A DNA stretch of 11,031 bases from an uncultured Collinsella sp. GTDB lineage: Bacteria; Actinomycetota; Coriobacteriia; Coriobacteriales; Coriobacteriaceae. The notes under the pieces were generated by a model, which did not search any database, was not told where the DNA came from, and saw only the letters and a program-made list of their open reading frames with translations. Positions 6,752 through 11,031 of this stretch are shown here, piece after piece. Each line of letters opens with the position of its first letter. The stretch's first letter is position 1. The position numbers and the translations under genes were made by a program. Location: NCBI GenBank assembly GCA_902494245.1, contig CABUSR010000050.1:1-11031 (forward strand), given 5' to 3'.

Positions 6752-7543
6752 ATGACCGAACGTTCCCGGAGCGGTAAGACCGCTTGGGACAAGGAGAAAA
6801 CCCGCGAGCTGTTTCGTCGCTACAAAGAGACCGGTGATCCGGACGCACGTGAGCAGCTCGTCATGTCCCATATGAACCTGGTAAGGTTTCTTGCCAACAA
6901 ATTTAAGAACCGCGGCGAGCCGCTCGACGACCTGATGCAGGTCGGATACCTGGGTTTGCTTAAAGCAATCGACCGCTTTGATCCCGAGCGCGGACTCGAG
7001 TTCACCACGTTTGCCACGCCTACCATCCTGGGCGAGATCAAGCGTCACTTCCGCGACAAGGGCTGGAGCGTGCGCGTGCCGCGCCGTCTGCAGGAGCTTT
7101 CTGCCAAGGTCAATCAGGCTACCGATAAGCTCACCAACGAGCTACAGCGTTCGCCCAAGGTTGAGGAAATCGCCGAATACTTGGACGTGACTGTCGACGA
7201 GGTACTCGAAGCCATGGAATCGTCCTCGGCTTACACCTCGGTGCCCATCGAGGCTCCCGGCGCGTCCGATTCCGACGATGCGCCCTCGATTCTCGACCGC
7301 TATGCCGATGACGACAACGAGCTCGACTTTACCGATGACCGACTGGTAATCGAGGAAGCCATCCGCGATTTCTCGCCGCGCGAGCGCGAGGTTATCGAGC
7401 TGCGCTTCGTAAAGGGCATGACCCAGATCGAGATCGCCAAGAAGCTGGGAATCTCGCAGGTGCAGGTCTCGCGCCTGCTGCGTCGTACCCTTAAGAAGAT
7501 TCAGGACAAGATCGACCCCGATGGAGTGATGGTTCGTTCATGA
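6752..7543 (+). CDS. RNA polymerase sigma factor, SigB/SigF/SigG family
   Basis: The 263-residue protein is a group 3 sigma-70 factor. Region 2 covers about 33-103, with MNLVRFLANKF, DDLMQVGYLGLLKAIDRFDP and the -10-recognition part EFTTFATPTILGEIKRHFRD; the stretch GWSVRVPRRLQEL (104-116) is a hallmark of the SigB/SigF/SigG group. Region 3 spans about 117-185 and contains RSPKVEEIAEYL. Region 4 (about 200-252) has FSPREREVIELRF and the helix-turn-helix MTQIEIAKKLGISQVQVSR (223-241), which would bind the -35 box. AAGGCGGA at 6736-6743 precedes the ATG. It follows the anti-sigma gene with one base between and overlaps the permease gene by four bases (ATGA). Group members control general stress or sporulation; with no sporulation genes visible, a stress role is the more likely inference. 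Confidence 0.93.
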   Translation: MTERSRSGKTAWDKEKTRELFRRYKETGDPDAREQLVMSHMNLVRFLANKFKNRGEPLDDLMQVGYLGLLKAIDRFDPERGLEFTTFATPTILGEIKRHFRDKGWSVRVPRRLQELSAKVNQATDKLTNELQRSPKVEEIAEYLDVTVDEVLEAMESSSAYTSVPIEAPGASDSDDAPSILDRYADDDNELDFTDDRLVIEEAIRDFSPREREVIELRFVKGMTQIEIAKKLGISQVQVSRLLRRTLKKIQDKIDPDGVMVRS

Positions 7544-8952
7544 GTGAGCACCCCCAACAAACCGACCGCACGCTGCGCGATACCCGTATTCTGACGCTTC
7601 GCATTTGGTCCGTCGTTGGCTGCATCGTCATCGCCGCCGTCATCTTTAACCTTATGGGCATCCTGGCGCCGGTTATCGAGTTTCTAGCTGTCGGCTCCAT
7701 CATCGCTTTTGTGATGTCGCCGATCACTAACTGGCTTGAGCATCACGGCGTCGGTCGTGGCATCGGTTCGCTTATCGCCCTCATTGTGGTTGTTGCCGTG
7801 CTTGTTGGTGTCGTTTGCATCCTGTCGCCTATTTTGCTCGGTCAGATTATGGAAGTCCTGAGCCGCCTGCCTGAGCAGCTTCGCGTTGCGGGCGGCGATC
7901 TCAACGAGATGGTCTCGCATTTCAAGACGCTCAACAACACGCCGCTCAAAGAGTATCTGGATGATAATCTTTCTTCGCTTGTCACTGTGGCGTCTAAGTA
8001 TGTCTCACAAATCGCTGCCGAGCTTGGTCGCGGTGTATTCCCGCTTATTACCAATACGGCCTCCCAGCTGTTCGTCATCTTCCTCGGTCTGGTGCTTGCC
8101 TACTGGCTTGCCTGCGATTACCCCCGTATGCACCATGAAGTCTGCACCATCATTGGTCAAGAAAAGGAGACCTCGTACCGCTTTATGGTCGCCATCCTTT
8201 CACGCTCGGTCGGCGGTTATATGCGTGGCATGGTCGTGACGTCCATCTGCGGTGGTATCCTCGCTTTTATCGGCTTTACGCTCATTGGCCATCCATATGC
8301 AGCGCTCATGGCCATATTTACCGGCATTATGCACTTGGTCCCGGTTGTCGGTCCCTGGGTGAGCGCGGCGATCGCCACGGTGCTCGGCTTTATGTTCAGC
8401 CCTATGCTGGCATTGTGGACGCTTGTCGTGACCATGGTGGCTCAAAACGTCACCGACAACGTCATTTCGCCTAAGGTCATGCAGAGCTCGGTCCAGGTGC
8501 ATCCTGTCATGAGCCTGACGGCGCTCGTTATCGGTTCGGCGCTTATGGGCGCCATCGGCATGGTGGTCGCCATCCCGCTGTGCGCGGCTCTGAAGGGTAT
8601 CTTCGTGTACTACTTCGAGAACGAGACCGGCCGTCAGCTCGTGGCCTACGACGGTGCTGTGTTTAAGGGCACCCCGTATCGCGATGCCGAGGGTAACCCG
8701 GTCGCCGCCTATGACGCGCTTGGAGACGATACGTTCATCTATGAGTCCGAGCTCATCGGTAACGAGACTGCGCCCAAGGCCCAGGCCATGCCCAAACCCG
8801 AGCTTGATAATCCTTGGATTAAGCTCTCGGGCCTGCAGCCCGACGCGACGGGCTTTTTCAAGAACCCCTTCGCCAAGGATGACGATTCCAATACGGACGA
8901 CGACACCAAAATCGGCATCGACGGCTCCATGGACGATTCGGATTCCAAATAG
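7540..8952 (+). CDS. AI-2E/PerM-family multi-helix membrane permease
   Basis: The 470-residue protein has the layout of the AI-2E (PerM/TqsA/YtvI) family: helices near 22-44, 46-62, 76-101, a soluble stretch of about 65 residues (103-168), then helices from 168 to 353. Family motifs include GGYMRG (225-230), HLVPVVGPW (265-273) and DNVISPKVM (306-314) followed by HPVMSLTALV. Members have been linked to autoinducer-2 export, Na+/H+ exchange or simply unknown transport, so no substrate is claimed. After the last helix a tail of about 115 residues runs into a very acidic end (DDDSNTDDD, SMDDSDSK), longer than usual for the family. Its ATG overlaps the sigma stop (ATGA, 7540-7543), so translation is likely coupled. 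It is the last gene of the sigma operon; no convincing terminator directly follows. Confidence 0.88.
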   Translation: MSEHPQQTDRTLRDTRILTLRIWSVVGCIVIAAVIFNLMGILAPVIEFLAVGSIIAFVMSPITNWLEHHGVGRGIGSLIALIVVVAVLVGVVCILSPILLGQIMEVLSRLPEQLRVAGGDLNEMVSHFKTLNNTPLKEYLDDNLSSLVTVASKYVSQIAAELGRGVFPLITNTASQLFVIFLGLVLAYWLACDYPRMHHEVCTIIGQEKETSYRFMVAILSRSVGGYMRGMVVTSICGGILAFIGFTLIGHPYAALMAIFTGIMHLVPVVGPWVSAAIATVLGFMFSPMLALWTLVVTMVAQNVTDNVISPKVMQSSVQVHPVMSLTALVIGSALMGAIGMVVAIPLCAALKGIFVYYFENETGRQLVAYDGAVFKGTPYRDAEGNPVAAYDALGDDTFIYESELIGNETAPKAQAMPKPELDNPWIKLSGLQPDATGFFKNPFAKDDDSNTDDDTKIGIDGSMDDSDSK

Positions 8953-8958
8953 GCACCG

Positions 8959-9198
8959 CTAGCGTTTTTTTAAGTTGTAAATGACAAGAAACGCGAGCAA
9001 AGCGATTGATAAGGGGCCGGCTACATAGAAAAAGAGAACGTCAATTGCGCGTAGAGTGAAATAAGCCTTATCACCGGACATTACTGCATACAATACGTAG
9101 CCAAATGCTGGTTGGTTTGCGTACCAGCAGGAGAAGGCCAAGAGCGCTAAAAGTGCTACAACCAGAAGTACATTCAGGACAAATCGTTTGCTTTTCAT
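8959..9198 (-). CDS. Small hypothetical membrane protein, 79 residues
   Basis: The gene runs opposite to everything else in the window. The ATG (complement of 9196-9198) is preceded by AAGGAG (complement of 9205-9210), which selects this start over an in-frame ATG 18 codons upstream. The protein begins MKSKRFVLNV and has a strong helix at about 7-25 and another at about 52-74, with a possible weaker one at 30-40, ending in NLKKR. Positive charges at both termini suggest an even number of helices with both ends inside. No family is recognised. By my count GC over 8961-9200 is about 44 percent (105 of 240), clearly below its neighbours, which points to recent acquisition. It ends only 6 bases from the permease stop, so the two transcripts converge without an obvious terminator between them. 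Confidence 0.65.
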   Translation of the reverse strand: MKSKRFVLNVLLVVALLALLAFSCWYANQPAFGYVLYAVMSGDKAYFTLRAIDVLFFYVAGPLSIALLAFLVIYNLKKR

Positions 9199-9220
9199 CG
9201 ATCGCTCCTTCCGGGTGAAT

Positions 9221-9252
9221 CTTATATGTAATTCTACATTAGTCTTTTTCAA
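9221..9252 (-). promoter_or_regulatory. Possible promoter of the small membrane-protein gene
   Basis: Read on the minus strand, TATAAG (complement of 9221-9226) matches five of six -10 positions and TTGAAA (complement of 9247-9252) is a fair -35, but they are 20 bases apart. The inverted repeat ATGTA-N4-TACAT (9226-9239) lies between the two boxes and could be an operator. Confidence 0.3.
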
Positions 9253-9263
9253 AGGATCGCACA

Positions 9264-9320
9264 GTCCTACATAACGTGCACTTTCGCTGTAGGGTCGGCT
9301 TTATGTCGGCCCTCTTTTTT
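9264..9320 (+). terminator. Intrinsic terminator with an overlapping alternative hairpin
   Basis: AGGGTCGGC (9291-9299) pairs with GTCGGCCCT (9305-9313) over 9 bp with two G-U pairs, loop TTTAT, followed by CTTTTTT to 9320. This is a good plus-strand terminator. CCTACA (9266-9271) can instead pair with TGTAGG (9288-9293), extendable by two G-U pairs, and this hairpin shares bases 9291-9295 with the terminator, so only one can form. No plus-strand gene lies directly upstream: the permease ends at 8952 and the small gene is antisense. It may end the sigma operon, a small RNA, or an attenuated leader. Confidence 0.65.
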
Positions 9321-9346
9321 GCATGGGGGCGGTTGGATGGTAATAT
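9318..9346 (+). promoter_or_regulatory. Putative alaS promoter
   Basis: TTTGCA (9318-9323) and TAATAT (9341-9346) each match four of six consensus positions and are 17 bases apart, the ideal spacing. The -10 is preceded by GG and lies 46 bases before the alaS start. The -35 overlaps the T-run of the preceding terminator, so alaS transcription probably starts just downstream of it. Confidence 0.5.
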
Positions 9347-9392
9347 CGTTACGTTTGAACTGTTTCGATGTGAAACCGAGGAGATTCCCTCT

Positions 9393-11031
9393 ATGAGTGC
9401 TGACTACCCGTCAATGACTACGGCCGAGATCCGCTCTAAGTTCCTCAACTTCTTTGAGGAGCGCGGTCTTAAGCTCTATCCTTCTTCGTCCCTTGTTCCC
9501 GACGATCCTTCGCTGCTGCTTGCCAACGCCGGCATGAACCAGTTTAAGGAGTACTACCAGGGCAAGAAGACCATGAAGGAGATCGGCGCGATCTCCTGCC
9601 AGAAGTGTGTCCGCACCAACGATATCGACTGCATCGGCGAGGACGGCCGCCATCTGTCCTTCTTCGAGATGCTCGGCGACTTCTCCTTTGGCGGCGTCTC
9701 TAAGCAGCAGGCCTGCGCTTGGGCCTTTGAGCTCATCACCAAGGAGTTCAAGCTGCCGCTCGACCGCCTGTACTTTACCGTCTTTACCGAGGACGACGAG
9801 ACCCATGACGTGTGGCGCTCCCTGGGCGTTGCCGAGGACCACATCTCGCGCCTGGGCGAGGACGATAACTTCTGGGCCGCCGGCCCCACCGGCCCCTGCG
9901 GTCCGTGCTCCGAGATCTATTTTGACATGGGCGAGGAGGTCGGTTGCGGCAGCCCCGACTGCAAGCCCGGCTGCGACTGCGACCGCTTTCTGGAGTTCTG
10001 GAACCTCGTCTTTACCCAGTACGACCGCCAGGAGGACGGCTCCATGCCGGAGCTGCCGCACCGCAACCTCGATACGGGCATGGGCCTGGAGCGCATGGCT
10101 GCCATCATGCAGCACAAGACCGCCAATTACGACGGCGATTTGATGCAGCACCTCATCAAACTCGGTGAGGAGATTAGCGGCAAGACCTATGACTCCGATG
10201 ACTACTCCGGCGCCAGCCGCTCGCTGCGCATCATCGCCGATCACTCCCGTGCTGTCGACTTTATGATCTCTGACGGCATCCTCCCCGGTAACGAGGGCCG
10301 CGAGTACGTCCTTCGCCGCCTGCTCCGCCGTGCCGTGTTCCACGGTCGCCTGCTGGGTATCGAGGGCGCCTTCCTGACCAAGTTCATCGACGAGGTCAAC
10401 GCTCAGATGGGCGAGGCCTATCCCGAGCTGCTTAAGAACGTCGCGCTCGTCAAGGGTATCGTTGCCTCCGAGGAGGAGCGTTTCTCCACGACGCTCGACA
10501 ATGGCCGCGTTTACCTGGACGAGGCCCTGGCCGCGCTCGCCGACGGCGCTGTCCTTCCGGGCGATGTTGCCTTTAAGCTGCATGATACCTTTGGTTTCCC
10601 CATCGACCTGACCGTCGAGATCGCCGGCACCGCTGGTCACGACGTCGACATGGACGGCTTCACCGCCTGCATGGAGGACCAGAAGGCCCGCGCTCGCGCC
10701 AACGCCAAGGGCGATGCCTGGGGCAGCTTCAACGACGTGTGGGTCGAGCTTTCGGACAAGGTCGCTGCGACCGATTTCGACGGCTATGACAATGATGTGA
10801 TCGAGGGCGCCAAGGTTGTCGCCATCGTGCGCAACGGTGAGTCAGTCGAGTCTGCCGCTGCGGGCGAGGACGTTGAGGTCGTGCTCGACCGTACCCCGTT
10901 CTATGCCGAGATGGGCGGCCAGCAGGGCGACGCCGGCGAGCTTTCCGCCGGGGGCGTTGCGCTGACCGTTTCCGATACTAAGAACCACAACGGCCTGTAT
11001 GCTCACGTCGCGCACGTCGCCGAGGGCACGC
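9393..11031 (+). CDS. alaS: Alanyl-tRNA synthetase, N-terminal 546 codons; 3' end outside window
   Basis: AlaRS charges tRNA-Ala with alanine. The frame opens at ATG 9393 after GAGGAG (9378-9383) and stays open to the window edge. The N-terminal TTAEIRSKFLNFFEERG block, SLLLANAGMNQFK (40-52), CVRTNDID (72-79) and FFEMLGDFSFG (90-100) are classic class II AlaRS sequences, and motif 3 is GMGLER (229-234). GPTGPCGPCSE (164-174) is conserved. A cysteine-rich patch CGSPDCKPGCDC (185-196) precedes FLEFWNLVF, as in a subset of bacterial AlaRS. Near the window end RTPFYAEMGGQQGD marks the start of the editing half. The rest of the editing domain, the zinc site and the C-Ala domain lie beyond the edge. 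Codon use is strongly biased to C-ending codons, fitting high expression. A second ATG (9414, M8) lacks a ribosome site. Confidence 0.97.
   Translation, partial: MSADYPSMTTAEIRSKFLNFFEERGLKLYPSSSLVPDDPSLLLANAGMNQFKEYYQGKKTMKEIGAISCQKCVRTNDIDCIGEDGRHLSFFEMLGDFSFGGVSKQQACAWAFELITKEFKLPLDRLYFTVFTEDDETHDVWRSLGVAEDHISRLGEDDNFWAAGPTGPCGPCSEIYFDMGEEVGCGSPDCKPGCDCDRFLEFWNLVFTQYDRQEDGSMPELPHRNLDTGMGLERMAAIMQHKTANYDGDLMQHLIKLGEEISGKTYDSDDYSGASRSLRIIADHSRAVDFMISDGILPGNEGREYVLRRLLRRAVFHGRLLGIEGAFLTKFIDEVNAQMGEAYPELLKNVALVKGIVASEEERFSTTLDNGRVYLDEALAALADGAVLPGDVAFKLHDTFGFPIDLTVEIAGTAGHDVDMDGFTACMEDQKARARANAKGDAWGSFNDVWVELSDKVAATDFDGYDNDVIEGAKVVAIVRNGESVESAAAGEDVEVVLDRTPFYAEMGGQQGDAGELSAGGVALTVSDTKNHNGLYAHVAHVAEGT

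Noticed and set aside
8957..8971. CGCTAGCG followed by seven T after the permease stop as an intrinsic terminator
   Set aside because: The palindrome has no loop, so a stable hairpin cannot form from it; at best it is a weak pause site.
9245..9320. T-box riboswitch ahead of alaS
   Set aside because: No recognisable T-box sequence or stem I specifier loop; the leader before the hairpins is too short, and a separate promoter lies after the terminator.
9411..10640. Long minus-strand open frame (409 codons) opposite alaS
   Set aside because: It is a shadow of the strongly codon-biased alaS frame; its product has no recognisable domain and no ribosome site was needed to explain it.

Overview
The window looks like a chromosomal segment of a moderately GC-rich actinobacterium of the class Coriobacteriia, most likely Collinsella or a close relative. 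The evidence is GC-biased codon use, a SigB/SigF-type sigma factor behind an RsbW-like gene, an actinobacterial-style RarA beginning MDDLFS, and an intergenic hairpin with the GGGGACAGGCACC core that I recall from Coriobacteriia genomes. The taxonomic call is from memory and not checked.

Layout: (1) 1-1124: the C-terminal tail of an upstream gene (probably lspA), one base overlapping an RluA/RluD-type pseudouridine synthase. (2) 1207-2552: a membrane-bound family 2 glycosyltransferase with its own promoter and a perfect 16-bp terminator hairpin. (3) 2584-4284: a short prepilin-peptidase-like (A24) gene followed closely by a dGTPase-family HD hydrolase. (4) 4300-5693: promoter and rarA, an AAA+ ATPase of stalled replication forks. 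(5) 5787-8952: a tightly packed operon of a DUF948-like membrane/coiled-coil protein, a degenerate RsbW-like anti-sigma protein, a SigB/SigF-type sigma factor and an AI-2E/PerM-family permease. (6) 8959-9198, minus strand: an AT-rich gene for a 79-residue membrane protein. (7) 9264-9320: nested hairpins ending in an intrinsic terminator. (8) 9341-11031: promoter and the first 546 codons of alaS, cut by the window edge.

Most genes are housekeeping: RNA modification, nucleotide-pool control, replication restart and tRNA charging. The accessory part is the sigma-factor operon. Its anti-sigma protein has lost recognisable ATP-binding residues, no anti-anti-sigma gene is visible, and the sigma gene is translationally coupled to a permease gene. 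The inverted, AT-rich small gene sits between this operon and the next plus-strand terminator, which suggests a later insertion.

No tRNA, rRNA, CRISPR array, transposase or replication origin was seen. All intergenic stretches are under 300 bases; the longest without a gene, 9199-9392, holds a possible inverted-repeat operator, the hairpins and the alaS promoter.
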